NCBI GenBank assembly: GCA_013115135.1
Contig: JABANP010000460.1
Span: 1 to 42,374, forward strand
Length of the DNA: 42,374 nucleotides
Direction of reading: 5' to 3'
Source: Perkinsus olseni
Taxonomy: Eukaryota > Perkinsozoa > Perkinsida > Perkinsidae
Both the position numbers and the translations under genes were made by a program. This document shows, one piece after another, positions 1 through 17,310 of the stretch (its first letter is position 1; every line of letters starts with the position of its first letter). The notes below the pieces were generated by a model that was given only the letters and a program-made list of their open reading frames with translations, made no database searches and was not told the origin of the DNA.

Positions 1-210
1 CTTCATCCACAAAGCTTCGACTATGATAAACTGGTCCATCGCTACGAAGCCCAAGCCCGCAGGAAGCTGCCCGTCGCAATCCGAACATGCCAGGAAACAA
101 TTTACCACGGAAAACTGCACCTGAGCGCCAATCAAAATCGATTCGTCGGGCGAGCAAAAATCTTGACCTATATACTCTCTTTACACGGCTCGCAACCCCA
201 CGCGACATAG
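1..210 (+). CDS. Possible 3' end of a coding exon, function unknown
   Basis: Frame 1 is open from the first base of the window to a TAG at 208-210, giving 69 codons with no obvious low complexity. The conceptual peptide is basic and hydrophilic (it begins LHPQSFDYDKLVHRYEAQ). No family is recognised and no start is visible, because the frame enters from outside the window. It could be the tail of a gene to the left or a chance open frame. Confidence is low; transcript evidence would be needed to tell. Confidence 0.22.
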   Translation, partial: LHPQSFDYDKLVHRYEAQARRKLPVAIRTCQETIYHGKLHLSANQNRFVGRAKILTYILSLHGSQPHAT

Positions 211-371
211 GGTTATCACCGAGAATTAAGCTACCATTGCACCAGCGCCTCGCCTCTCGAAAACGCTCCATCGTAATACTTATCGTCGCGTACATTCATG
301 CGTGAGCGGATTGATGCGATATTTCCCGCACTTCGGCCTGGGATTAGCTCACGCCGCAATATCAGACGAGC

Positions 372-800
372 CTACACCCGGATTCGATCCCACCCCTTTC
401 GCTTACCCACCAGCAGACTCATCGCCATCCCCGCTGCCGCAGCCATGCACAGACCACTATGAATCTCGTAGCATAAAGTAATGAAAAGACAGTCGAACGG
501 GAGCTCGCTCCGCAGTCCCACAAGCGCCACCACATTCCATAGCTTCTCTGTGGCAGAATCACCAGTGAACTTCCGGGATATCGCCAACTCGTATCGAGCA
601 TAAGTAGCGCTCGCCATAGCGATCGATACAACGCACACTGCCAACTTCATCGTTGTAGAGAATGACGTACCGTGATACACCAGCGTAGGTAATGTCAGAC
701 AGAACATCAACCAGCTAGCGTTGAGGATATGCAAGTGCCTCAAGAATTCAAGATAAGATCGGAATGCAGAGCAGGTTGTTATTATATCCTCCAAAGCCAC
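372..800 (-). CDS. Hypothetical membrane protein or exon (142 codons)
   Basis: An uninterrupted minus-strand frame runs from an ATG at 800 to a TAG at 372. It encodes three hydrophobic stretches that could cross a membrane: one around residues 26-44 (ILNASWLMFCLTLPTLVYH), one around 52-68 (LAVCVVSIAMASATYA) and one near the C terminus (LCMAAAAGMAMSLLVG). A good splice donor (GTAAGCG) falls just after the last hydrophobic segment, so the final dozen residues may be intronic read-through and the gene may continue towards position 1. No family is recognised. The start is the first ATG of the open frame and upstream exons cannot be excluded. It is kept because of its length and patterned hydrophobicity. 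Confidence 0.38.
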   Translation of the reverse strand: MALEDIITTCSAFRSYLEFLRHLHILNASWLMFCLTLPTLVYHGTSFSTTMKLAVCVVSIAMASATYARYELAISRKFTGDSATEKLWNVVALVGLRSELPFDCLFITLCYEIHSGLCMAAAAGMAMSLLVGKRKGWDRIRV

Positions 801-955
801 ATAGGACGGCGACGAACCTGATGGCTAGTCTGAGCAGAAAATTAAAAAAAATCCCTGCCGAGTTGAACCAACAAGGAGGGTCGGAAGCCTGCTCCTCAGT
901 AATACTATTTTTAAGCGACCAACCACGATTCTACCATCATTAATAAGTCTATTCG

Positions 956-1337
956 GGGGTAAGGCTGCCTATTTGGGGGGTAAGGCTGCCTATTGGGGGT
1001 AAGGCTGCTGCTGCTGCCTATTTGGGGGTAAGGCTGCTGCTGCCTATTTGGGGGGTAAGGCTGCTGCTGCCTATTTGGAGGGCAAGGCTGCTGCTGCCTA
1101 TTTGAGGGGTAAGGCTGCTGCTGCCTATTTGAGGGGTAAGGCTGCTGCTGCTGCCTATTTGGGGGGTAAGGCTGCTGCTGCCTATTTGTGGGGTAAGGCT
1201 GCTGCTGCTGCCTATTTGGGGGTAAAGGCTGCTGCTGCTGCCTATTTGGGGGTAAGGCTGCTGCTGCTGCTGCCTATTTGGGGGGTAAGGCTGCTGCTGC
1301 TGCTGCCTATTTGGGGGGTAAGGCTGCTGCTGCCTAT
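956..1337 (+). repeat. Minisatellite of about 14 units with nested CTG triplets
   Basis: About fourteen head-to-tail units of 19-33 bases share the pattern GGTAAG-(GCT)n-GCCTATTTGGGG. The number of GCT triplets per unit, left to right, is 1,1,4,3,3,3,3,4,3,4,4,5,5,3, so unit length changes almost only by whole triplets plus one-base changes in the G run. A plus-strand frame across 1048-1362 reads Gly-Lys-Ala-Ala-Ala-Ala-Tyr-Leu repeats but then shifts frame within the array. I treat this as a satellite rather than a gene. Confidence 0.93.
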
Positions 1338-1362
1338 GCCGCGCTCAAGGATATCACATTAG

Positions 1363-3088
1363 CGAGTTAAAAAGCAAATTGGCGGGAGGGTCGAGATGGG
1401 GCGGATACAATTGGCGAACAAAGAAGCCATTTTAGCGGCAGGCCTCAAATAAGGAATTCAACTCCGCGAATAAGGCACACAAATTCACGATGAAGGAAGT
1501 CAATTTCGCCGATAAGGATATCAAGGTGCACATCTTCTGAAAGGTATAGAATGAAGTTCAAAATGACGTAATGCGTATTCATTATTCTCATTGACCAACA
1601 TCGCGCCATGCACCCGTAAAGCGTGACCTCCGACTTGGTACGACGTAAATCATTTACGATATATGGTATAAGATTGTTCACCACTCGCGAAAGCATGAAC
1701 GGAACTACTAAATTTTACCCTTCTACGCCGACTTCAACCAATCTACTCACCTCGATAGTCGCCGCAACGGTCACCTCCAACGCCATCTCCATCAGAATCA
1801 TGCATCGAAGATCATACGTAGCGTAAGAAAACAACCCTAAGACCCATATGCAATTGCAAGAGCTCGTGAATCACGAGCCGTGATCGTCTAGCTACGATAC
1901 CAAGCCTTCAAACGGCGTCTCAAGAAATTTCCATCCCTAAGACAAAACGAGTTCCGCGCCTCTATCCCTCTAGTAGTGGCTGGGATTAGGATTGTAATAT
2001 CGTCTACCAGTGGAGTTCCACCGCTGATGCGTGAGCAATCAATGCGCCGCGACGCACTGTCCCCCTACTTTTACCAGGGCTCAGACAGTTATCCTGAACT
2101 CGCAGCTATAGCCCTACACTGGTTACTCCTCGCCCAGCCGAAGGAGAAGTTGCGCCAAGTGCCGCTTATTTCTAGCTGGAAAACCCGAATGTGCACTATT
2201 TCTTGATATGGCGGGTGAACCTCCAGCGTGTCATGTATCCATATCTTAATATACTGGTCTAATATTACTCTATTCTACTCTCGATAACTTGGGGGCTTGA
2301 ATCAGGGCGGCAACCACCTCCAGCTGCTCGCCATTGATACTGGTTGGATGCGAGTATCTCCACGGCCCAAGCCGCCTCAGTGGCAAATAAATTGTATGCG
2401 CAGAGCAAAACTAGGCATCTCAATGATCACAAGAAAAGCTCTCCCTCAATCGCACCAACACTTCGCCCAATTCGAAACTCCGCTATGTACCATTCTCTCA
2501 TTCCCTATTCCGAGTCAAATTGATTGCACTGAACACAAGCCCACCCCGGAAGACAATCAGAGACTCACAGCTTAGTAACAGCTCAAAGAAAACTCGGACT
2601 GGGTTCTAAATTAGTCCAATCGATTACCACAGGAAGATACGCCTACTTCCACGTCTCTCGCGAAGATCCCCAGTTGCCTGAAACAAAAATATTAACGACT
2701 TTTATACTAACAACGAACTGAATTTAACGTTCTATTGACGTCAAGTATCGTTACGTGGGGATTATGTACCGCTAAATTTGATATTAACGATCTTTCACGA
2801 ACATCGACGCAGTCGATGTAAACGCCATGAACTAAAGAGGAGGCTATCATCGTGTAGTATGACATAAAATCTACATAAAATCAATAAAATACAACAAAAA
2901 TTGACATGATAAAATAATAAAATAATAACACTCAGAAGATAGATCAGATTATACACTCACCAATAATAGGATAAACACAGTATATACCAATGACTTTGTA
3001 TATAGTAACCGAAGAATATGATATTCGAAGATCAACCATTTCCCACAGAAGGATACGATTCGAGCGATCATAGCTGTTCGCTCCCACT
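1363..3088. other. Intergenic stretch, no gene supported
   Basis: Only short open frames (under 95 codons) are present and none shows recognisable motifs or clean splice structure. The DNA turns AT-rich between about 2690 and 3010. A 17-base inverted repeat with one central base lies at 1862-1878. The region lies downstream of the helicase gene read from the opposite strand, so it may include its 3' untranslated sequence. Confidence 0.5.
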
Positions 3089-10017
<6,929 letters not shown>

Positions 10018-10582
10018 GCAAGGGGAAATCAACCGCCGACAAACTGATAGGAAAACCGTAAAATCCACGAGCGAACGATCTAGATGATTGAAGTCCGCCG
10101 ATGCCACAAAACGATCGGTCCCGGGGTGAGACTACTACTCGTAGAAATGCCTACATATCCAATCCAGTGTCTCGCGAGAATGACACAGTGGAAGAAGCCG
10201 CTCCGTTACCGACTGAACAAAACACTAATAATGCACGATACAATAGGTGGCAATAAGGCAGATACCGTAGAGCAATTCAATTCACGTTGAAGCGTAGAGA
10301 CCTGTGAGGGACGGTAGAGCAAGACAAGGCAAATATGACGCAACGCCCAGCACAAAGTACGCTGAACTTGAGAATCAAATCTTGCATACTTCCATTTCTT
10401 CAACGCCACCGATGAGAACATGGTGAAGAACAACGTGATATTCAGGGATCATTGCGCCACCCTCAGTCCTCCCAACCTTCTATCAAATGACACGGATAGT
10501 CGATTCACAGTTAAGGGCGTATACTTCATGTTGAGGGTCCTACATGCTCGGGCAGAGAGAAATGAACGCGGCCACATTCCAG
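10018..10582. other. Short intergenic region upstream of helicase and tRNA
   Basis: No supported gene. It separates the divergently read helicase start (minus) and the tRNA-Met (plus), so the helicase promoter should lie here. I see no clear TATA box. A minus-strand frame continues upstream of the chosen helicase ATG to 10107, but it crosses a plausible acceptor (TTTTCCTATCAG), which suggests either a 5' untranslated intron or an extra first exon. Confidence 0.4.
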
Positions 10583-10655
10583 GCGGCTTTGGCGCAGTAG
10601 GTAGCGCGTAGGTCTCATAATCCTAAGGTCGCGAGTTCGATCCTCGCAGGCCGCA
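10583..10655 (+). tRNA. tRNA-Met (CAT anticodon), elongator type
   Basis: A 73-base cloverleaf. The acceptor arm is GCGGCTT paired with AGGCCGC (10648-10654) and discriminator A at 10655. The D-arm contains GGCGCAGTAGGTAGCGC. The anticodon loop CTCATAA has CAT at 10616-10618, and the T-arm is GCGAG-TTCGATC-CTCGC. There is no intron and CCA is not encoded, as expected for a eukaryotic nuclear tRNA. The loop CTCATAA and the acceptor sequence fit elongator rather than initiator tRNA-Met. The internal A and B boxes (TGGCGCAGTAGG; GAGTTCGATCC) would serve as the RNA polymerase III promoter. Confidence 0.96.
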
Positions 10656-11169
10656 CTATTTTCAACTCGACAATCATAATCTAGTAACAACGCTTGTTAA
10701 CATCTTCCACGACAACTCACCAATAAATACAACCATGCAGTTACTGTCATAATAATGGGGAAAACAATTTCATCGTTCGGCCACTTTTGCCATCTTCTCC
10801 GGACCGGATTCACTCATTGGCGTCACTATAAAGCTGAAGATGAAATCAGAAGCCTCGAGTGCAAAACATCTGATGAACTACGCAAAAGAGTGCACTCCCA
10901 GTTATTACGAGTCCATAACGCTCATCGACGACTGCCACTCCGTACTTGCATCAGGCAATTTTAGCGGAGGGAGGAGGCGCCGTGGTGACGCCAGTCGCCG
11001 AGGTGACTGCGCAGGGATGACCAAAAAACTCCGATCGTTCGATGAGTCGACAGAAGCCCACCTTCAAACGACTCCGGAAGCTCGCTCCATCTCTCCGAAG
11101 TCTCCGACGAAGGCGTGATGGTTTCAACCTACACGAGCTGGTTTCGCTCCGCACTCCCCGGTAGTCTGC
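10656..11169. other. Region between tRNA and coiled-coil gene; possible last exon of the latter
   Basis: The minus-strand coiled-coil frame ends at 11170 with the stop inside a strong donor context (CCTAG|GTGAGC). A candidate acceptor about 40 bases further on could splice to a basic tail (RLKPSRLRRRLRRDG...) read down to about 10951. This would make a very short intron like others here, but the alternative simple stop is equally possible. Nothing else is seen in the stretch. Confidence 0.35.
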
Positions 11170-12980
11170 TCACCTAGGGCTAAGCCCGGCAGATCTGATC
11201 CATTCGGACATACTTCCATCAGAGTCCTCGTCTGAGCTGTGGTGACCACGAAACCACCATTCAGAAAATTCCTCACGAGATTTCTTCTGAGATTCGACCA
11301 GCCTCTCGTCACGCTCCCGAGCGTCCAAGTACAAGCGCAACCAAACGTCCGGCGTGCCAAGCGGCCGCGGCACAATGAACTGCATAAACTTCAGTTTGTC
11401 GCCTTTCCCTTTTCTAATAGTTTCTTCCACGTATTGAAGTGCCGCCGTCAGGCGCTCAACTTCATGCTTGTAGTTCCTTATTTGCGCCTGCGCCCTCGCC
11501 AACTCTCTCAGGGCTTCATCTTGACTGGAAAATCTTCTCGACAATCTCTTCATTGATATAGCGTGATAGATACTCCCTCGAGACTCCCCAGCTGCTCCAG
11601 AAGACTCACTTGACCTCGTCGCCTCATCAGCCGTCTCAAGACTTTCACTGTGCGGGAAAACGCTTGCATCAGGCTCTTCTGCGACATACGCAAACTCGTC
11701 GAATGCAATAATCGGTTTGTGAGGAACTTCTTCCTCGAAAGCGTCCTGCTCAGTGCTCGGACGCGCCTCCACAGGGCCTCCTTGCTCAACACGAGCACTC
11801 AATGCCTCCAATTCGGTTTCGAGCCTTTCATTTTCCCGCGCTAACCTCAAGGCTCGTTCCTCGTGGGCCTCAGCATCTCTCCTAACGCCTGCCACTTCTA
11901 CATGCAATCTCTCGACCTCATCTCTGGCTTCCTCCAACTCCTTCGTTTTCTCCACGACCGAGCTTTTCTCAGCAACCTCCTCAAGCTGTCGCTGAAGCTC
12001 CTTGACTTGCTCGTTTAATCGAGTGCTCAATCCGCGTTCATGATCCACCTCCTTCTGGACCGCCCGGAGTTGCTCTTCCCGCTCGGAGCTCTCACGTCGT
12101 GATTCTTCAAGCTCCTGGCTCAGTTTTTCAACCATCACCTTCCATTCACTGACTTTTTCCATTCGATTCTCACCTTCGCTGAGGAGACGGTTCTTTAACT
12201 CGACTTCCTGCTCCAGCTCAGCCACGCGGTACCGTAATTCGCCCAACTCCTTTCTCAGCCCTTCTACTGCCATGGCATCATTCTCCTTGTTTTTCTCCGA
12301 TTTTTCTTTTTCGTCTTCCAGATCCTTCCTGAGCCTCTCAGCGGCCATTTTCTGTTCTTCGACGCTCCGGCACGCCTCCTCCCTGGTATCCTGCAGCTCC
12401 TGTCTCAGCCGTTCAAGCGCAATTTCGTATTCTTCTTTTATTCGCCTCGCTTCAGTTCCTCTCTTTTCCAGCTCTTTCTCAAGTTTTCGTTTAATCTCCC
12501 TCAACCCCTCCAATTCACTCTGCGTCCTAGCAAACTCTTTCTGAACCTCAGAAAGCGCCTTCTGTCGATCGGCGGCCTGTCATGCACGAGGAGTTCAACC
12601 ACCAGTGGTAGTAGACCGCAGCGATGCCGCGAGACGTAGAAAAACTTACAGCGCTCCTGAGCTCAGCTCGCACGCTATCGACTTCCTTCGACAAGGTCGC
12701 GGTCCTGAGACACTGTGTAACAGCATTTTTTCCAGTAGTTGCTGCGTTCACACTTTTCCTTCTCTGCAGATAAAAGTTCTTCAAGGTCCTGAACTTTCCG
12801 CTTGAGTAGCTCTTCCTGCTCGCTTCTCTGTTCTAGCGGTTCTGTCTGCGTTTCAACCGTGTCCTTCTCTCGTGCCAATATATGGTTCAATTCATCTTGC
12901 AAGCTCCCTGATGGTCCAGCGAAGAGCTTGGAAGGGCCCGACAACATCACATCAGAAGACATCCCGTCGGAATGCCTCAT
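11170..12980 (-). CDS. Long coiled-coil protein, function unknown
   Basis: Exon 12576-11170 encodes about 470 residues, most with the Leu/Glu/Lys/Arg heptad texture of a coiled coil (REIKRKLEKELEKRG and many similar runs). A negatively charged, serine-rich stretch and a short conserved-looking C-terminal piece follow (FIVPRPLGTPDVWLRLYLDA, then SSDEDSDGSMSEW). An upstream exon runs from an ATG at 12980 to 12650 and joins in phase 0 across a 73-base GT-AG intron (12649-12577). Within that exon the frame changes by one base at a run of six T (12726-12731 on the plus strand). A shorter run would keep the coil in frame. It resembles cytoskeletal or centrosomal coiled-coil proteins in composition only; no family is assigned. 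Confidence 0.82.
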
Positions 12981-13305
12981 GCTGTGATTTTGTCTTCATC
13001 ATTGACCGGTTCGAAAATACCAAATTGCTCAATTTGAACGATCTAATATTTTCATTCACCGATAGGCCGAGACTCGGTAAAACATCGACTTTCAACCTTA
13101 GCATTCTTTCTTGCTAGTAAGAGTATTATTCGAAATTATCGTTCTCTGATGTTAACTGTAGTTTATACTGTCCGAACTACACTTAACGAGCATATATACA
13201 ACACGTGCACATAGTAACCTGTTTACTCACACAGGATGACAGAGGGCGGAGGGCTTGGAAGCGCAAGCTCGAATAACGATCTCGTCTAATCCCCCGGGAA
13301 CTCAC

Positions 13306-14021
13306 CAGCACGCTGCTCAGCGGCCCGCAAGGCAGCTGTTAGATTCTCTCCAGAACTCGACAGCCTCCCCAACTTTGCCCTGAGAAAAGAGAAGATACGG
13401 GGAAGGAAAAAGCGATGATCTACTTGAGCCTCCAATTTTCGTGCTCAATGCCGTCGAAGAACTTGAAGAGCTCTCGACCGGCGGCACCACCTGGGGTCTC
13501 CTGAATCACCAGAGCATTACGATACTGGACAATATTCATGGGGCATGCTATGATAAGTCCTGGAGCGTTACTCGCACGCATGCACATGCGACGTGGCATC
13601 CTGGTGTGTGAGAATCTCAAGATCAATAACACAATCAAGTTGGTCTAGTCAGCGTCATGTCATATCTCTTGAATAGGAGTCTCTTATTAAATTAGCCTTA
13701 TGAAATTAGACTAATTTCTCATACATACCGCACCAAACGAGTATCCTGGAGCCCCTTGCTCACGAAATCGCGCTGGTAAGTCCAAATTCAGAGAAAACCC
13801 GGGACTGCGGCATGCAGTCGATGGCGGTTCCTCACAATAGGATCGACAACGCTTACATATCACGCTTGTTCACGAGTGTGAAACCATGTACTGCTTGTTC
13901 GTCGACATATGTTTTCTCTCGACGGGAGACCCTCTTACCTTCAGCATTTTAAGCACGGTGTTTCTGACTTCCATGCCATCAGTACCGATGTATGCCCCTT
14001 GAACACCCAGATGAGTCGTCA
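13306..14021 (-). CDS. Candidate upstream exons, possibly N-terminal part of the coiled-coil gene
   Basis: Several minus-strand segments look like spliced exons. One runs from an ATG near 14021 to a good donor after MLK at 13939. Another spans about 13830-13726 (PGFSLNLDLPARFREQG). A third ends at 13424 (MNIVQYRNALVIQETPGG, then FFDGIEHENWRL). It joins 13379-13306 (AKLGRLSSSGENLTAALRA) across a 44-base GT-AG intron, with the codon completed correctly. The last of these has helical, coil-like composition, so it may lead into the gene at 12980, but the phase of that junction was not resolved. No family is recognised. Confidence 0.45.
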
Positions 14022-14190
14022 TCGGGTGGCACAATGACGGCGATGGAAAAAGTTTGGATTGTGCGCTGAGAGCGCCGCCCGAGTTCGATCCCCACAGCGG
14101 AACGTTTTCGTCTTTTTTTGGAACAGCGCAGCTCTGCATAAGACCTCTGATGATCTCCGAGATGGGGCAAGGCTTGCACCGCACTGGCAT

Positions 14191-15254
14191 TGCTAAGTTC
14201 GACAGTGCCTCACAACGGCAGATAGGGTGACGCTAAAGCAAGCCATGCCGAGGGCGAAGGCCATGCAACAAATGGCAATCGCGGTGCAACAGGCACAAGT
14301 TACCGCTCGAAGACATCGATAAGCATATATGAGAGCTTTGAGAGGACGGCACCCATTCAATTGACCTGCTATGAAGCACTTGACGGCTCGAGCCAGAGTT
14401 CAGGGCGCTAGCTTGCTAGCGTGGTGGGAGCGTCACCGAGACACCAGATGTCCCGTTGCGCGGACATGGCAATTCCAGCAAACCCGAATTGAATTCCTCC
14501 GTGCCGGTTTCGACCTAGATGAACCACTCGTTAATCGGCGGAATAAACGACTTCGGTGGAGACTTTAGTTCGTTCGCGAAAATTCATCGAAATCTTCTCC
14601 CTATTCGGATGAATTCTTCGTGTGACGGTAGGTCCGCTCATTCGACTCAATTACAATAACAAGATCAGTTTCCGCATAATGGTGTCGAGTGCTTACAGTA
14701 AAACAGAGGCCTTCTGCCCACAAGAGGGGAGATCCTCAGGTCTTCAAGTGTAACTGATTTCCGACGCAACACTATCGTTCCGCCAGTTCAGTCCCGCGCC
14801 TTCCACCGACTTTTCTCAGCCCTCATCCGGCGTCTTAGTCGCGCACGTCTTCACCTTAGCTACCGCATAGCAGCGCTCGTGACGTGAAGGAGTTGCCGTC
14901 ACCGAAGACTGGCTGTCATTGACGGCAATCTCTGTACGTGTCACCAGCAAAGTGTCTCCAAAATCTCGGTGTCACCAGTCTATTTCTCATGTGTATGGCC
15001 GATGCACAGACAGGCTGTTCACAGGGCGGTGACAATCAATAAGAAAAGCTCATAGTTGTTCATATTTCGGTCGACAGGCGAGCGCAGTAGGTTGATACAG
15101 GCGTGGAGTAGGTGACGAATGGTAGACGAACGTGAGCCTGTCTCCGGGCGTCTTAATCGATCCTTGCTCAGCTGAAAGGGCGTCACCCACAGCTGAATTC
15201 AGTGAACAATCTGCCTTAGCCAACGACCACAAGTTTCCTCTTGCTGATACAAAC
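14191..15254. other. Intergenic region with a hairpin
   Basis: No gene is supported; open frames are short and unpatterned. A 9-base perfect inverted repeat (TTGCCGTCA at 14893-14901 and TGACGGCAA at 14920-14928) could form a stem-loop. A 7-base inverted repeat with two central bases lies near 14406-14421. The 5' flank and promoter of the secreted glycine-rich protein should be at the right end. Confidence 0.4.
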
Positions 15255-15695
15255 ATGAAGTCCTTCATTTTTGTGACGATTCTACTCCTCACTAACGGCG
15301 TCCATGCTAATGAAGACGATGTGATTGAGGCTGATTTTGACGCGAAGGGGTCTACCTTCGAAATGGCGAAGGCTACTGGGGGCGGGAAGATCGCTAACTT
15401 GCTCTTTGACGACGGCGGCATCCAGGCCCTAGGTCGCTCGTCGTTGAACGACGTGCTCTCTTCTCTTCGTGGCCGTGCTGCTAATCGTGAAAGCGACGAG
15501 GCTGCTAACGACGAAGAGTTTGGCGTTGCTAGCGCTGACGGCGGCGACGGCGGCAGAGGCGGCACCGGCGCGAACGGTGGCAAGGGCGGCCCGGGCGGCA
15601 ATGGTGGCCCTGGTGGCGTTGATGCGAAGAATGTCTTGTCACAGATGGTTCTTTTCATCGCGGATCGCGTGTCTCTAAACCAATATTTCCATTGA
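15255..15695 (+). CDS. Small secreted glycine-rich protein (146 codons)
   Basis: The ATG at 15255 is followed by a clear signal peptide (MKSFIFVTILLLTNGVHA, predicted cleavage after Ala-18), then an acidic mature start (NEDDVIEADFD). It continues through a Ser/Ala-rich middle to a Gly-Gly-X run near residues 95-125 (GGDGGRGGTGANGGKGG and on), and ends with a short hydrophobic tail to a TGA at 15693. The frame is open upstream to an earlier ATG at 15132, but the signal peptide argues for 15255. Codons in the Gly-rich part are varied (GGC/GGT), which suggests selection on the protein rather than simple repeat growth. The C-terminal end could be altered by an unseen intron. No family is assigned; a wall or extracellular-matrix role would be a guess. 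Confidence 0.6.
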   Translation: MKSFIFVTILLLTNGVHANEDDVIEADFDAKGSTFEMAKATGGGKIANLLFDDGGIQALGRSSLNDVLSSLRGRAANRESDEAANDEEFGVASADGGDGGRGGTGANGGKGGPGGNGGPGGVDAKNVLSQMVLFIADRVSLNQYFH

Positions 15696-17310
15696 GTTTA
15701 GCATCATCAGTGGCCAGGCCGCCGCTGCTGTTGGTGAAGTGTGAGCCATCGGCTCGATGATTTACCCGTGTTGTGAACACGAAGCGTTTTTATGGAAATT
15801 CTACAAGAAGATAGAAGCTCAAGTTTTTTTGAAGAGTCCGGCTTGTGTTGAAGTCAGTTCTATGAGCTCTCGTTTACCGTTCCTGTTTCTGAACGCTGAA
15901 ATCACTGTTCATCAGTAATGCCTGCGTGGCCTGAGAAAGCTCTGTCAGTTTGATAGTGTGACACCCTCGGTATAAGACTAGAGATGAGCATCAAAGACGA
16001 CGCCACAGCCTTGTCTTGAGCGTAAACTTGCCTACGAAGATTCATACCGGGTTCTAGCCTGTTGCCATCTTCGTATGATGAAACGAGACTTGGCTACCGA
16101 ACTTGCAAGCGGCTCCAACAACTCCTGGGCATGTCTCAACTAGCCACTTTCATAGAAGGCCACATGCACATTACTAATGCTCGTGACATATCAAACATTC
16201 ACAGATATCTCAATGGTTTTTTGTACATCGCACGTACTTCTCTCAAGTATGCCAGGCGAAGCATTCGTTCAACAGGCGGGCCCATGACGTTTGCTCGTCA
16301 GTATCAGCTCCTGTAGCCGGTGAGAAGAATCACGACCTCGATGGGAAGTTTCCAAAACGCAGAGGTTGGCAGTGTGTGTGAGTTGAAAGTCCAACACCGA
16401 CTGTACGGCTTAGTTGGACTAGCATCACCGATGAACTATCTGAGGGGGACTAGTTCAGCCTGTTAAATAGGTTGGCAGTATGGGCGATGTGGGGCGTTAC
16501 CCTGCCGCGTCCACTTCCCATCAGCGTGAGAGCCAGTAACCAGTGCTTGTGTTTGCTGCCAACTGGCAGATTGTTGCTACCACGGTTCAGTAGTACACGA
16601 CACCTGCCCGACTGGTGTTCTCCCTCCACATCAATAAAACTGAGGGGCTGGGCCGAGCTCACATCCACCGTCATCACAGCCACCATCTCATCGCTAACTT
16701 CATTACTAGTCCCTTGCTAGCTCTAGCATTGACCTTCATTCAAGTATTGTAAATCTATCAAACTCTTTGTCGAGTGCAACTGGTCATTGCGCGGGAAGGT
16801 TCACCTCTCCTCCTGCGTAATATTGCTGCTACAAGCAGGGGATTCCATTCACAGCTCAATGGGATGCCTCAGGCTGAGGCCCTCAGCTGCCCTTCGCGCA
16901 GAGATGTCCTTATCAGCGCGCAAGCCTCGGAATATAATTTCGGCAGGCTGCTACGTCAACGGTGGTCCAGAAGGGCGTTTCTTTCAAGACCATTGTTACT
17001 CATTATGCGCCGATCGTGTCGTGCATACGTGCGTAGCTTATTCCCCTCGAGAGAGTAAGCTTAGAAGAAGAAGTAGAAGTAGAAGAAGAAGAAGAAGAAG
17101 AAGAAGTAGAAGATTTCATACTCCTTCTCGCCTTGCGTTGACTATGAGCAACAACGGAGAAGCAACAACCATACAATTCCTCACCAGCAGCTCGTATGGA
17201 CCAATATCATGGAAATCGTCCTCGGGTAGGATGAAAAGTCGCCTTCGGATTCATTCCGATACGGCTTTTGTTGGCCCCAAAATCGGTCCACATCAAAGAG
17301 GAAAATGACT
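15696..17310. other. Intergenic region, no confident gene
   Basis: Only short frames occur. An 84-codon plus frame at 16062-16316 has unbiased composition but no recognisable motif or splice context. A 173-codon frame at 16787-17308 crosses the GAA microsatellite and reads as poly-arginine, so it is not credible. A 9-base inverted repeat with a 25-base loop lies at 16033-16075 (TACGAAGAT / ATCTTCGTA). Confidence 0.45.
17062..17114 (+). repeat. GAA/AGA trinucleotide microsatellite
   Basis: About 50 bases are built almost wholly of AGA/GAA triplets, interrupted by a few TAG steps (AGAAGAAGAAGTAGAAGTAG, then an unbroken AGA run). It lies about 300 bases left of the retroelement array. Confidence 0.9.

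Noticed and set aside
360..410. GATTCGATCC sequence resembling a T-arm
   Set aside because: No five-base T-stem and no cloverleaf partner on either side.
956..1337. CRISPR array
   Set aside because: Units are contiguous with no unique spacers; only triplet number varies.
1048..1362. 104-codon Ala-rich open frame
   Set aside because: It is the translation of the minisatellite and loses its repeat frame part-way.
11239..12544. Ser/Phe-rich plus-strand frames opposite the coiled coil
   Set aside because: They are antisense shadows of the Glu/Lys-rich coiled-coil codons.
16787..17308. 173-codon plus frame with poly-arginine
   Set aside because: The arginine run is the GAA microsatellite; the rest has no motif.
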